NCBI GenBank assembly: GCA_963744005.1
Contig: CAVURU010000002.1
Coordinates: 248,001-312,000 of the forward strand
Direction of reading: 5' to 3'
Source: Palsa-504 sp963744005
GTDB lineage: Bacteria > Actinomycetota > Actinomycetes > Streptosporangiales > Streptosporangiaceae
DNA length: 64,000 nucleotides
Translations under genes and position numbers: made by a program
Notes under the pieces: model-generated
Databases searched by the model: none
What the model saw: only the letters and a program-made list of their open reading frames with translations
What the model was told of the DNA's origin: nothing
Shown here: positions 40,733-48,684 of the stretch, piece by piece
Layout: each line of letters starts with the position of its first letter
How positions within the stretch are numbered: the first letter of the stretch is position 1

Positions 40733-41572
40733 TTATGCGCGATTGTCCAGGTAATGGGCCATCCGGTTGAACAGGCCGATGGCCCGCTGGAGGTCAGCCG
40801 ACGCCGGAGCGGACGGCCCGGCCTCCAGGTCAGCCAGGGCCGGGCCGAGCTCCGGGGCCAGCGAGCGGGCCAGCTGGGCGCAGATCAGCGCGGCGTCACG
40901 GACCACGGGCGGGTCGACGCTCCAGACCACCTCGAACCGGCGACCGCCGTCGCCGCGCTGGCCCGGGAACTCCCAGCCGGACACGAAGGCGGAATAGTCC
41001 GGGGCCGCGCAGACCAGGAACCATTCCCGGCGCAGCGGGGCGTCAGCCGGAATGCGGACGGCCAGCGGCGAGGCGTCCGGGCCGGAGGACTCGGCAAAGT
41101 CGGCGAAGACGACCACGACGCGGGCCGTCCGGGCCAGCTCCGTCCAGCGCTCGCCGGAATCGCGGTAGAAACGCTCCCGCTGGAACCCGGCGAACAGCAC
41201 CCCCTGCTCGGCTCGCGCATAGCACTCGTCCTCGATGGCGTGGGTGAGCGCGAGCAGCGTGGCCTTGCTGAGCTCGGTCGGCGCGAGGCCCGGGTGACGG
41301 CGGCGCAGGCCGGCGAAGACCGAGAGACCGGTTTCCTCCTCGCTGGCCACGGCCTGGCCGATGGCGGCCTGCAGGCTCATGCCCGAGGCCCGCAGCCGGA
41401 GGATCTGCGCGATGACCGCGGTGTCGCCGTCAGCGTAGCGGCGGTGGCCGCCGCCCAGCCGCTGGGGACGCGGGAAGCCGTAACGGTCTTCCCAGCTGCG
41501 CAGCGTGGCGGCAGGCACGCCGGTCCGCCGGGCCAGCTCGCCGATGGACAGCCCGTCCTGCGGTCCGCTCAC
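40733..41572 (-). CDS. MerR-type regulator with DICT sensory domain
   Basis: A protein of about 279 residues with an N-terminal MerR helix-turn-helix (LSIGELARRTGVPAATLRSW, then EDRYGFPRPQRLGGGHRRY), followed by a C-terminal DICT domain (LTHAIEDECYARAEQGVLFAG; VVVVFADFAESSG; REWFLVCAAPDYSAFVSGWE). DICT is a predicted light- or redox-related sensory domain found with MerR regulators and diguanylate cyclases. The GTG at 41572 is preferred because GAGAGGAG lies 7 bases upstream; 41596 is an alternative. It is divergent from a cytochrome b gene across an AT-rich promoter island, which it probably controls. Confidence 0.88.
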   Translation of the reverse strand: MSGPQDGLSIGELARRTGVPAATLRSWEDRYGFPRPQRLGGGHRRYADGDTAVIAQILRLRASGMSLQAAIGQAVASEEETGLSVFAGLRRRHPGLAPTELSKATLLALTHAIEDECYARAEQGVLFAGFQRERFYRDSGERWTELARTARVVVVFADFAESSGPDASPLAVRIPADAPLRREWFLVCAAPDYSAFVSGWEFPGQRGDGGRRFEVVWSVDPPVVRDAALICAQLARSLAPELGPALADLEAGPSAPASADLQRAIGLFNRMAHYLDNRA

Positions 41573-41605
41573 CGGAGACTCCTCTCCCTTCGTCACGTTG
41601 CCGAG

Positions 41606-41633
41606 GTTTATCTATATATGATGTGTAAGTATT
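41606..41633. promoter_or_regulatory. AT-rich promoter island between MerR-DICT and cytochrome b genes
   Basis: The stretch from 41606 to 41633 (GTTTATCTATATATGATGTG and following bases) is over 65 percent A+T inside very GC-rich DNA. It lies between divergent starts at 41572 and 41723, where both promoters and a MerR operator would be expected. I could not assign exact -35 and -10 boxes on either strand. Confidence 0.45.
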
Positions 41634-41649
41634 CGCGGGTGGAGCAGTG

Positions 41650-41703
41650 ATGACCGAGAAGCTACACGAGGCCGACCTGGGATCCGGCGGACGGAGCCGG
41701 TGA
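41650..41703 (+). other. Seventeen-residue leader frame before the cytochrome b gene
   Basis: An ATG at 41650 with GGTGGAG six bases upstream opens a 17-codon frame MTEKLHEADLGSGGRSR ending in TGA 20 bases before the cytochrome b GTG. It may be a leader peptide, or the start of an ancestral qcrA/C-type gene that was deleted. There is no transmembrane segment. Confidence 0.4.
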
Positions 41704-41722
41704 AGGCGAGCGGAGGCCAGCA

Positions 41723-43486
41723 GTGAGCAATGACACCTTCGAGGTCCCGAAGGCGCTGAGCGGGACCGGCTCGTGGCTGGATGACCGGTTCCACGGGGCG
41801 GGCGGGCTCAAGGTCTTCTTCCGCAAGATCTTCCCGGACCACTGGTCGTTCATGCTGGGCGAGATCGCGCTGTGGTCGTTTGTCATCCTGCTGCTGACCG
41901 GCACGTTCCTGGCCTTCTTCTTCCAGCCTTCGATGGCCCAGGTCACCTACCACGGGCCCTACACCAAGCTCGACGGCATCTCCGTGAGCCAGGCCTACCA
42001 GTCGACCTTGAACATCAGCTTCGACGTCCGCGGCGGCCTGCTCATGCGGCAGATCCACCACTGGGCCGCCGACCTGTTCATGGCCGCGATCCTGGTTCAC
42101 ATGCTCCGGGTGTTCTTCACCGGCGCGTACCGCAAGCCGCGCGAGATCAACTGGCTGATCGGCATCGGGCTGTTCACCTTTGGCCTGCTGGAAGGCCTGT
42201 TCGGCTACTCGCTGCCGGACGACCAGCTTTCCGGGGCAGGACTGCGGGTGCTGGAAGGGATCCTGCAGGGCATCCCGATCGTGGGAACCTACCTGGCGTT
42301 CTTCCTGTTCGGCGGGCCGTTCCCGGGAACCTCGATCATCCCGCGGATGTACATCCTGCACGTGCTGCTGATCCCCGGCCTGATCCTGGCCCTGATCACC
42401 GCGCACCTGTTCATCATGGTGCACCAGAAGCACACCCAGATGCCGGGCAAGGGCCGGACCGAACACAACGTCGTCGGCCAGCCACTGTTCCCGTACTTCA
42501 TGGCCAAGGGCGGGGCCTGGTTCTTCCTGATCTTCGCCGCGCTGGCCCTGCTGGCCACCTTCGCCCAGATCAACCCGATCTGGCTGTACGGCCCGTATTC
42601 GCCGCTGGCCATCTCCTCGGCCTCCCAGCCTGACTTCTACATGGGGCTGCTCGAGGGCTCGCTGCGGATCATGCCCGCCTGGGAGTGGAGCTTCCTGGGC
42701 CACACCATCACGTTCAGCGTGCTCATCCCGTTTGCGCTGCCGCTGACCATCGTGCTGGGCGGCGCCGCGCTGTGGCCGTTCTTCGAACGCTGGGCCACCG
42801 GGGACAATCTGATTCACAACATCAATGACCGGCCCCGCAACGCCCCCATCCGGACCGCGACCGGCATGGCGGCGGTGACGTTCTACGCCGTGCTGTGGCT
42901 CGAGGGCGCCAACGACGTCATCGCGGACAACCTGTCCGTGCCGCTGTACACCATCACCTGGATCGCGCGGGTCGTGGTGTTCGTGGGGCCGTTCCTGGCC
43001 TTCGTGATCACCCGGCGGATCTGCCTGGCGCTGCAGCGCAAGGACCGGGACGAGCTGGCGCACGGTTACGAGTCGGGCATCATCCGGCAGCTGCCCAACG
43101 GCGGGTTCGTCGAGATGCACCGGCCGGTCAACGACGAGGCGCGGGCCGTGCTGGAGGCCAAGAAGGTGCCCGAGCTGGTGCCCGGGACCGGGGACGATGA
43201 CGCCAGCTGGGCGTCGCGGACGGCGCAGAAGAACCGGGACGGCGTGCCCGCCCCGGGGACCCGCGGCCCGCTGGGCCGCGCCCGGAGCATCGCCAGTCAC
43301 GCCTTCGCCGAGACGATCCCGTTCGACGCGGACGGGCACGGCAACGGAAATGGGCACGGCAACGGCAACGGGCACGCCATCGGAAACGGGCACGGCAACG
43401 GGCACGGCAGCGGGAACGGGCACCGGGCTGATGAGGACGAGGCCCGCGCGGTGGACGGGGCCGGTGACGGCCAGGCCGGCGCGTAG
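41723..43486 (+). CDS. Cytochrome b subunit of a cytochrome bc1-type complex, orphan copy with Asn-Gly-His tail
   Basis: A 587-residue QcrB-like cytochrome b. It has the paired heme-ligand His residues in MRQIHHWAADLFMAAILVHM and LILALITAHLFIMVHQKHTQ, the GYSLPDDQLSG segment after helix C, the TM cluster and the IHNINDRPRNAPIR segment of actinobacterial QcrB. No qcrA (Rieske) or qcrC gene is adjacent, unlike the canonical ctaE-qcrCAB operon. From residue about 535 the C-terminus is a run of Gly-Asn-His repeats (GHGNGNGHGNGNGHAIGNGH) encoded by a short DNA minisatellite, which could bind metal. The GTG start has GGAGG six bases upstream. It probably forms part of an alternative respiratory or quinol-oxidising complex. 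Confidence 0.88.
   Translation: MSNDTFEVPKALSGTGSWLDDRFHGAGGLKVFFRKIFPDHWSFMLGEIALWSFVILLLTGTFLAFFFQPSMAQVTYHGPYTKLDGISVSQAYQSTLNISFDVRGGLLMRQIHHWAADLFMAAILVHMLRVFFTGAYRKPREINWLIGIGLFTFGLLEGLFGYSLPDDQLSGAGLRVLEGILQGIPIVGTYLAFFLFGGPFPGTSIIPRMYILHVLLIPGLILALITAHLFIMVHQKHTQMPGKGRTEHNVVGQPLFPYFMAKGGAWFFLIFAALALLATFAQINPIWLYGPYSPLAISSASQPDFYMGLLEGSLRIMPAWEWSFLGHTITFSVLIPFALPLTIVLGGAALWPFFERWATGDNLIHNINDRPRNAPIRTATGMAAVTFYAVLWLEGANDVIADNLSVPLYTITWIARVVVFVGPFLAFVITRRICLALQRKDRDELAHGYESGIIRQLPNGGFVEMHRPVNDEARAVLEAKKVPELVPGTGDDDASWASRTAQKNRDGVPAPGTRGPLGRARSIASHAFAETIPFDADGHGNGNGHGNGNGHAIGNGHGNGHGSGNGHRADEDEARAVDGAGDGQAGA
43334..43423 (+). repeat. In-frame minisatellite encoding Gly-Asn-Gly-His repeats
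   Basis: Short degenerate repeats of the type GGGCACGGCAAC occur 7-8 times in frame inside the cytochrome b gene, encoding HGNG units. Their purity (GGN GAY/AAC and CAC codons repeating in register) suggests recent slippage expansion. Confidence 0.75.
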
Positions 43487-43500
43487 CGGGGCCGGCCTGG

Positions 43501-44202
43501 TCAGGCGTCGTGGAAGACCAGGCCGAGGGTGTGCCGACGGCCGGAGCGGACGGTGCTGACGCCGTGCCGGACCGGGGCAGCGGACCAGCCCCGGGCGGAG
43601 CGGACCGGCCGGTCGCGGGTGGTGAAGATCAGGCCGTGGCCGCGGGGCAGCACGGTGGCCAGGCCGCGGGACTGGGCCCGGGGCCGCTGCTCGACGAGCA
43701 GGAACTCCCCGCCGGTGTAGTCGGCGCCATACTCATCCAGCCCGATGACGACCTGCAGCGGGAAGACCAGGTCGCCGAACAGGTCACGATGCAGGGCGTT
43801 CCAGTCTCCGGCCGTGTAGCGCAGCAGGATCTGCGCGCTCTTGGCCTGACCGGCCTGGTGGCAGGCCTCCAGCCAGTCCGTCAGGCGGTCCGGCCACGGG
43901 GCGGGGCGGCCGAGCCGGGCGGCCCAGTCCCGGGCGATGCCCAGCAGGTGCGGGTAGAAGGCTTCGCGCAGGGCGGCGACCGGGCCGGGCAGGTCGTGGC
44001 TGAAGTACCGGTACTGGCCGGAGCCGAACCGGTGCCGGGCCATGTCGATGGTGGCCCGGAACCGGTCCGGCCGGTCGTACAGGGCCACTACCTCACGGCA
44101 CTGGGCGGGCGTGAGCAGCCGGGGCGTGACGGCGCAGCCGGCGGCGTCGAGCTCGGCCGCGATGGCCTCCCAGTCCGCTGCGCCTTCCCAGTCGAGGCTC
44201 AT
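43501..44202 (-). CDS. 2-oxoglutarate/Fe(II)-dependent oxygenase
   Basis: A 233-residue dioxygenase of the prolyl-4-hydroxylase/AlkB-like fold. Metal ligands are the HxD of ALHRDLFGD near residue 134 and the distal His in VRHGVSTVRSGRRHTLG, which also supplies the Arg that binds 2-oxoglutarate. The ATG overlaps the TGA of the ogt gene (ATGA), so the two are translationally coupled. In actinobacteria such proteins often accompany ogt and are suspected of repairing or modifying alkylated nucleic acid or protein. Substrate unknown. Confidence 0.87.
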   Translation of the reverse strand: MSLDWEGAADWEAIAAELDAAGCAVTPRLLTPAQCREVVALYDRPDRFRATIDMARHRFGSGQYRYFSHDLPGPVAALREAFYPHLLGIARDWAARLGRPAPWPDRLTDWLEACHQAGQAKSAQILLRYTAGDWNALHRDLFGDLVFPLQVVIGLDEYGADYTGGEFLLVEQRPRAQSRGLATVLPRGHGLIFTTRDRPVRSARGWSAAPVRHGVSTVRSGRRHTLGLVFHDA

Positions 44203-44702
44203 GCGGAGGCTCCGAGCAGGACGCCCTCGTGGGCCAGGAGCCACTGCTTGCGCTGCACTCCCCCGGCGTAGCCGCGCATCGTCCTGTCGGCGCCGATGAC
44301 CCGGTGGCAGGGGCGGATGATCAGCAGCGGGTTGGCGCCGATGGCGGCGCCCAGGGCGACCACCCGGCCGGGCGGCACGCCGAGCTGAGCGGCCAGCTCC
44401 CCGTAGGTGATGGTGGTGCCGTAGCGGACGCTGTCGAGGGCCTGCCAGATGCGCTGCTGGAACGCGGTCCCGTGCGGGTCCAGGCGGAGCGAGAAGGACG
44501 TCAGCTGCCCGGCGAAGTAGGCCTGCAGCTGACGCGTGACATCGGCGAACGCGTCCGGGGCCTCGCGCCAGCCGGGCTGCGGCCGGGGAGCGTTGCGCTG
44601 GCCGGTCATCGACAGCGAGGCCAGGGCCACGCCGTCTGCGGTCTGGTGGCCGGTCAGCAGCAGCTCGCCGAGCGGGCTGGCGATGGTGGTGTAGCTGGTC
44701 AT
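44199..44702 (-). CDS. ogt: Methylated-DNA-protein-cysteine methyltransferase
   Basis: A 167-residue O6-alkylguanine-DNA alkyltransferase. The active-site motif IRPCHRVIGADRTMRGYAGG is intact with its PCHR Cys acceptor near residue 134, and the helix-turn-helix-like GTAFQQRIWQALDSVRYGTT precedes it. It repairs O6-methylguanine by irreversible transfer to its own Cys. The gene is the first of a two-gene coupled unit with the 2OG-Fe(II) oxygenase; ATGA overlap shows coupling. Confidence 0.95.
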   Translation of the reverse strand: MTSYTTIASPLGELLLTGHQTADGVALASLSMTGQRNAPRPQPGWREAPDAFADVTRQLQAYFAGQLTSFSLRLDPHGTAFQQRIWQALDSVRYGTTITYGELAAQLGVPPGRVVALGAAIGANPLLIIRPCHRVIGADRTMRGYAGGVQRKQWLLAHEGVLLGASA

Positions 44703-44769
44703 GCCTTCGAGGCTAGGAACGAGCGAGGCGGCTAGCTAGCGGTTTTCGGACATGACGATGCGACCCGGA

Positions 44770-45300
44770 TCAGGACGGGTTGAGGCGGGGCCGGGGCTTG
44801 CCGCCGGGCCCGCGCCGGAGCCGGCCGCGGCGGCGCTTGTCCAGCCGGGCCTCGAGCAGCACCGAGCCGAACAGGCACACGATCCCGAGCCAGATGAAGG
44901 TCAGGGCCAGGGCCAGCCCGCCCGCCAGCGCGGTCTCGGTGCCGCCGAGCAGAGCGCCGGCCCACGCGCTGGCGGTGAGCACGGTGCTGACCGCGACCAC
45001 GCGGGCGCTGTTCCGGGCCGAGGTGTTCTCCGGCCGCCACGGCCGGCCCGGCTCAGCGGGCGGTCCGAGGGGCGGCACGGCGGGCAGATCGGCGGTGAGC
45101 AGGGCCAGGTCAGCCAGCGTGCGGGCGGCGAAGGCGTGGCTCACCCGGGCGTCGAACTCGTCCTTGGTCAGCCGGTCCTGGACGAACGCGTCCTTGAGCA
45201 CGTCGATGATGTGCTCGCGGTCCGCGTGCGAGGCCAGCAGGCGGCCGCTGCCCGGCAGCGGCATCGCGCTGTCATCCCCGAGTTCCGGCATCCCCGGCAC
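44770..45300 (-). CDS. DUF1707 protein with two C-terminal membrane helices
   Basis: A 176-residue protein. The DUF1707 domain lies near residues 18-72 (LLASHADREHIIDVLKDA, then DRLTKDEFDARVSHAFAARTLADL). It is followed by a Pro-rich linker and two hydrophobic helices (VVAVSTVLTASAWAGALLGG; GLALALTFIWLGIVCLFGSV) and a basic C-terminus RLDKRRRGRLRRG. It is likely an inner-membrane protein with a cytoplasmic DUF1707 domain. A GAGGTGCCGGGG sequence precedes the ATG. Function unknown, though the domain often appears in envelope-stress genes. Confidence 0.87.
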   Translation of the reverse strand: MPGMPELGDDSAMPLPGSGRLLASHADREHIIDVLKDAFVQDRLTKDEFDARVSHAFAARTLADLALLTADLPAVPPLGPPAEPGRPWRPENTSARNSARVVAVSTVLTASAWAGALLGGTETALAGGLALALTFIWLGIVCLFGSVLLEARLDKRRRGRLRRGPGGKPRPRLNPS

Positions 45301-45409
45301 CTCCCCGGCCCGATGACCTCAATGTAACCCGGCGCGCAGTGCTGGCCAAGAACGGGGCAGGCCAAGGACGGCAGCGACCTGGCCATCGAATTTTACATAA
45401 GGACATGAT

Positions 45410-45422
45410 ATAAGTTACTTAT
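45410..45422. promoter_or_regulatory. Inverted repeat overlapping the MarR start codon, candidate operator
   Basis: ATAAGTTACTTAT is a perfect 6-bp inverted repeat with one central base; its end overlaps the ATG at 45421. Such ATAAGT/ACTTAT sites are typical of MarR-type repressor operators. Its position over the start codon suggests autorepression and a short or absent 5' leader. Confidence 0.55.
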
Positions 45423-45994
45423 GGAACGCCCGGAAGGAAGCCGCGGGCTGGCGGAGCGAGAACTCCTGGCCGGCCAGCGAGCTGGAGACCGAGCCGGCCC
45501 AGTACGGGCTGGCGGAGCTGACGCTGGCGGACCCGGGCCTGGCCGGCGGGCTGGCCGCGGCGTTCGAGCGGCTGATCGGGCTGTTCCGGTCGCTGAGCCC
45601 GGCCAACGGGCTGTCGCTCACGGCGGCCGCGACGCTGGCCACCCTGGAGCGGTCCGGGCCGTGCCGGCTGACCTCCCTGGCCATCCGGGAGGGCGTGACC
45701 CAGCCCGCCATGACGCAGCTGATCGGGCGGCTGGCCGACGCGGGACTGGTGGAGCGGATACCCGACCCGGCGGACGGGCGAGTCGTGCAGGTCCGGCTGA
45801 CCGCCGACGGCAAGGCCACCCTGGCCGGCCGGCGAGCGGTTCGGGCCGACCGGCTGGCCGGCCTGCTGGCCATGCTCAGCGCCGATGACCAGCGAGCACT
45901 GGCTGCGGCCCTGCCCGCGATGGGGGCGCTGGCCAGCGCCCAGCGTTCGGCGCCCGGATGGCCGGACCAGGACCGGCCGAACCAGGACAGATGA
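45421..45994 (+). pseudogene. MarR-family regulator with an apparent frameshift near its start
   Basis: The MarR body is in the frame ending at 45994: GLSLTAAATLATLERSG, TSLAIREGVTQPAMTQLIGR, ADAGLVERIPDPADGRVVQV and the downstream helix DDQRALAAALPAM. Upstream that frame has no ATG, GTG or TTG back to a stop at 45398. An ATG at 45421 (MERPEGSRGLAERELLAGQ) is in another frame, so about one extra base near 45477-45480 would join them. Either the gene is mutated, the assembly has an error, or translation begins at an unusual codon. The downstream MFS-UspA gene starts 17 bases after it and is its likely target. Confidence that MarR is the family is high; intactness is doubtful. Confidence 0.65.
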
Positions 45995-46010
45995 CAGGAG
46001 CGATCCGCCG

Positions 46011-47792
46011 ATGACAACCAGCCACACCAGCTCGGCCGCGAGCCCCTTCCACCAGCCCAAGGCGGTCTTCGCGGTCGCGTTCGCCTGCGTCATCTCGTTC
46101 ATGGGCATCGGCCTGGTTGACCCGATCCTGCCCGCCATCTCCAACGAGCTGCACGCCTCGCCCAGCGAGGTCACGCTGCTGTTCACCAGCTACCTGGTCG
46201 TCACCGCGGTGGCGATGCTGATCACCAACTGGGTGTCCAGCCGGATCGGGGCCAAGAAGACGCTGATCGCGGGCCTGATCCTGATCGTCGTGTTCAGCGC
46301 GGCGGCCGGGGCCTCCCCCAGCATCAACGCCATCATCGGGTTCCGGGCCGGCTGGGGCGTGGGCAACGCGCTGTTCATCGCCACCTCGCTGGCCGTGATC
46401 GTGGCCTCGGCCACCGGCGGCTTCGCCGGCGCGATCGTGCTGTACGAGACCGCCCTGGGCGTCGGCATCGCCATCGGCCCGCTGCTGGGCGGCACCCTGG
46501 GCGAGATCAGCTGGCGGGGCCCGTTCTTCGGGGTGGCCTTCCTCATGGCCGGGGCCCTGGTCGCGACCGTGGTGCTGGTCGAGCCGACCCCCAAGCCGCC
46601 GGTCAAGACCAGCTTGTCCGCGCCGCTGCGCGCGCTGAAGCACCGCGGCCTGCTCACCATGTCGCTGACCGCGCTGTGCTACAACTGGGGATTTTTCACC
46701 GTCCTGGGCTATGCGCCGTTCCCGATGAACCTGAGCCCGATCCGGCTGGGGCTGGTCTTCACCGGATGGGGCATCCTCGTGGCCCTGTTCGCCGTGTTCG
46801 GCGCACCCCGGCTGCAGGCCCGGCTGGGTATCGCCCGGACGATGTACCTCAACCTGGCCGCCTTCGCCGTGGTGGTGCTGGTCATCGCCATCTGGACGAC
46901 CGACAACGCGGTGCTGATCCCGGCCGTGATCATCTCGGGCATCTTCATCGGGATCAACAACACGGTCACCACCCAGGCCGTGATGACGGTCTCCCCGGTG
47001 GAGAAGCCGGTCGCCTCGGCGGCCTACAGCTTCGTCCGGTTCATCGGCGGCGGCCTGGCCCCCTACGTGGCGGGCCGGCTGGTGATCGCGGTCAACATCC
47101 ACTTCCCGTTCTACATCGGGGCCGCGGCCATCGTGCTGGGGATCGCCATCCTGGCCACCGCCCAGGGCCTGCTGAACGACGCCGAGCGGGTGCAGGCCGA
47201 GCAGATCGCCGCGGCGCCGGCGCCGGAGTCGGATGTGGCGGCCGAGCCGGCTCAGGCCGGTCCGGCCCTGGTCCCGGTCGACGGCGCCGCGCCGCCCGCG
47301 GGCCGCCCGGCCGGCGTGATCCTGGCCGCGATCGACGACTCTCCGGTCGCCGCCCTGATCACCGAGACCGCGGCCCAGCTGGCCTCGTCGTCCGGCCGCA
47401 CGGTGTACGTCGTGCACGCGCAGGAAGACATCACGGCCGGCGATGCGGCGGTCGACGGAGAGGACGTGGATCACGCCCGGGCCCTGGTCCGGCGGCAGCT
47501 GGACCTGCTGGCCGCCCACCGGGTCCCGGCTCAGGGCCAGATCCTGCGCCATGCGCCCGGTCACGGCGTGGCCGGGCGGATGGTGGCCGAGTACGCGACC
47601 AGCGTCGGGGCGAGCACCATCGTGATCGGCCCGCCCACGCACGGCGGGCTGTCCGCGCTGATGGACGACAGCGCGAGCCGCGAGCTGTGGCGTAACGCGC
47701 GCAGCAACATCCTCATCGTCAATCCGGAAGCACCGGGGACAGTGACCAGCGCAGCGGACTGGACCGAGCTGACCTCGTCACAGCCCAGCTGA
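46011..47792 (+). CDS. MFS transporter fused to a C-terminal UspA domain
   Basis: A 593-residue fusion. The N-terminal MFS part (about 15-390) has 12 hydrophobic helices, SNELHASPSEVTLLFTSYLV, the SRIGAKKTLIAGL loop motif and GETALGVGIAIGPLLGG-like TM5 signature (YETALGVGIAIGPLLGG). After a Pro/Ala-rich linker at about 400-430, a UspA-like domain follows (about 433-575): ILAAIDDSPVAALITETAAQ, VGASTIVIGPPTHGGLSALM and ELWRNARSNILIVNP. The nucleotide-binding GxxG(x9)G(S/T) motif is only partly conserved. Usp domains bind ATP or cAMP and may gate the transporter. The gene follows the damaged MarR gene by 17 bases. Confidence 0.88.
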   Translation: MTTSHTSSAASPFHQPKAVFAVAFACVISFMGIGLVDPILPAISNELHASPSEVTLLFTSYLVVTAVAMLITNWVSSRIGAKKTLIAGLILIVVFSAAAGASPSINAIIGFRAGWGVGNALFIATSLAVIVASATGGFAGAIVLYETALGVGIAIGPLLGGTLGEISWRGPFFGVAFLMAGALVATVVLVEPTPKPPVKTSLSAPLRALKHRGLLTMSLTALCYNWGFFTVLGYAPFPMNLSPIRLGLVFTGWGILVALFAVFGAPRLQARLGIARTMYLNLAAFAVVVLVIAIWTTDNAVLIPAVIISGIFIGINNTVTTQAVMTVSPVEKPVASAAYSFVRFIGGGLAPYVAGRLVIAVNIHFPFYIGAAAIVLGIAILATAQGLLNDAERVQAEQIAAAPAPESDVAAEPAQAGPALVPVDGAAPPAGRPAGVILAAIDDSPVAALITETAAQLASSSGRTVYVVHAQEDITAGDAAVDGEDVDHARALVRRQLDLLAAHRVPAQGQILRHAPGHGVAGRMVAEYATSVGASTIVIGPPTHGGLSALMDDSASRELWRNARSNILIVNPEAPGTVTSAADWTELTSSQPS

Positions 47793-47811
47793 TCTGGCCA
47801 GTAGTCGGTGG

Positions 47812-48306
47812 TCAGGGGGCCGGGGCAGGCGCCGGTAATTCCTGGTCGAACCGGCCGGGCTGGCCGCCGCGGCGCAGCGCCGCCGCGCGCAGGCTCTCGG
47901 CCAGGTTCTCCAGCGCGGGCAGCGCCGTGACCAGCGCCGACTCCTGGTCGGCGGGCAGCCCGGCCACGCACTCGGAGATGATCGACGCCCGCTGGGAGGA
48001 GATCCGCTGCCAGGCCTTCTCCCCCTCGGGGGTGACCTCGACCCGCGCGGCGCGGAAATCGTCTGGATCCCGCAGCCGGCGGATCAGGCCGAACGAGTCA
48101 AGCTTGCCGACGACCCGGGACAACATGGTCGGGTTGAGGCCTTCGATGTCGGTGAGCTCAGCCAGGCCCAGCGGGCCCCGGTTGGCGACGATGCCGAGCA
48201 CGGAGGCCTGGCTCGGGGTCAGCCCTTCGCCTACCGAGGCGGCATTCAGCCGGCGCGCGAGTCCGAGGACAACGCGTCGTAGCCGGATAACGCTGTCGGC
48301 GTCCAT
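47812..48306 (-). CDS. MarR-family transcriptional regulator
   Basis: A MarR-type winged helix regulator of about 164 residues. It has RLRRVVLGLARRLNAAS, SQASVLGIVANRGPLGLAEL, LNPTMLSRVVGKLDSFGLIR and the wing RDPDDFRAARVEVTPEGEKA. The start is uncertain: ATG 48306 gives MDADSVIRLRR, the family norm, and ATG 48327 adds MGGWAAR. It is convergent with the MFS-UspA gene with only 19 bases between the stops. Its target is not obvious; the divergent side is a small intergenic region with a mop gene in the same direction. Confidence 0.88.
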   Translation of the reverse strand: MDADSVIRLRRVVLGLARRLNAASVGEGLTPSQASVLGIVANRGPLGLAELTDIEGLNPTMLSRVVGKLDSFGLIRRLRDPDDFRAARVEVTPEGEKAWQRISSQRASIISECVAGLPADQESALVTALPALENLAESLRAAALRRGGQPGRFDQELPAPAPAP

Positions 48307-48407
48307 TCGTGCCGCCCAGCCTCCCATCGGTCCGTGTTAAATCCCGGTTAATCATCCAAGTTTGCCTTCCCGAGGCGTCGATGTCGATGTCAAAACGGCC
48401 GGCATTT

Positions 48408-48427
48408 GCCGTCAATATGCTGACGGC
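48408..48427 (-). terminator. Hairpin downstream of the mop gene
   Basis: GCCGTCA and TGACGGC form a 7-bp stem around ATATGC, 11 bases after the end of the mop gene when read leftward. A short T-run (TTTT at 48395-48392 on the minus strand) lies further on. It is a weak to moderate intrinsic terminator candidate. Confidence 0.4.
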
Positions 48428-48437
48428 CGCTTCGGCC

Positions 48438-48644
48438 TCAGTCGGCGGCGACGATAACGTCCGACGCCTTGATGATCGCCGTGACCTGGCTCCCCTCGGC
48501 CAGGCCGAGTTCCTGCACGGCCTCGACGGTGATCGAGGCGACCAGGCGGGTGCCACCTGCGTCTAGCTCGACGTTTGCGATGGCCGCCCCGGTCTTGATG
48601 GCGGTGATGGTGGCCGGGATCTGGTTGCGCGCGCTGAGCTTCAT
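48438..48644 (-). CDS. mop: Molbindin (Mop/TOBE) protein
   Basis: A 68-residue TOBE-domain protein: MKLSARNQIPATITAIKTGA, IANVELDAGGTRLVASIT, LAEGSQVTAIIKASDVIVAA. Molbindins of this size assemble into hexamers that bind molybdate or tungstate and buffer the metal. GGGAGT upstream of the ATG is a plausible ribosome site. It is not near molybdate transport (mod) or cofactor genes in the window. Confidence 0.92.
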   Translation of the reverse strand: MKLSARNQIPATITAIKTGAAIANVELDAGGTRLVASITVEAVQELGLAEGSQVTAIIKASDVIVAAD

Positions 48645-48684
48645 AGCTCTGACTCCCTTGTCCGTCGGTGGTATCGGGCCTAGG

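Noticed and set aside
43334..43423. An assembly artefact in the cytochrome b tail
   Set aside because: The repeats stay in frame and the downstream sequence remains a plausible acidic C-terminus, so a natural low-complexity tail is more likely.
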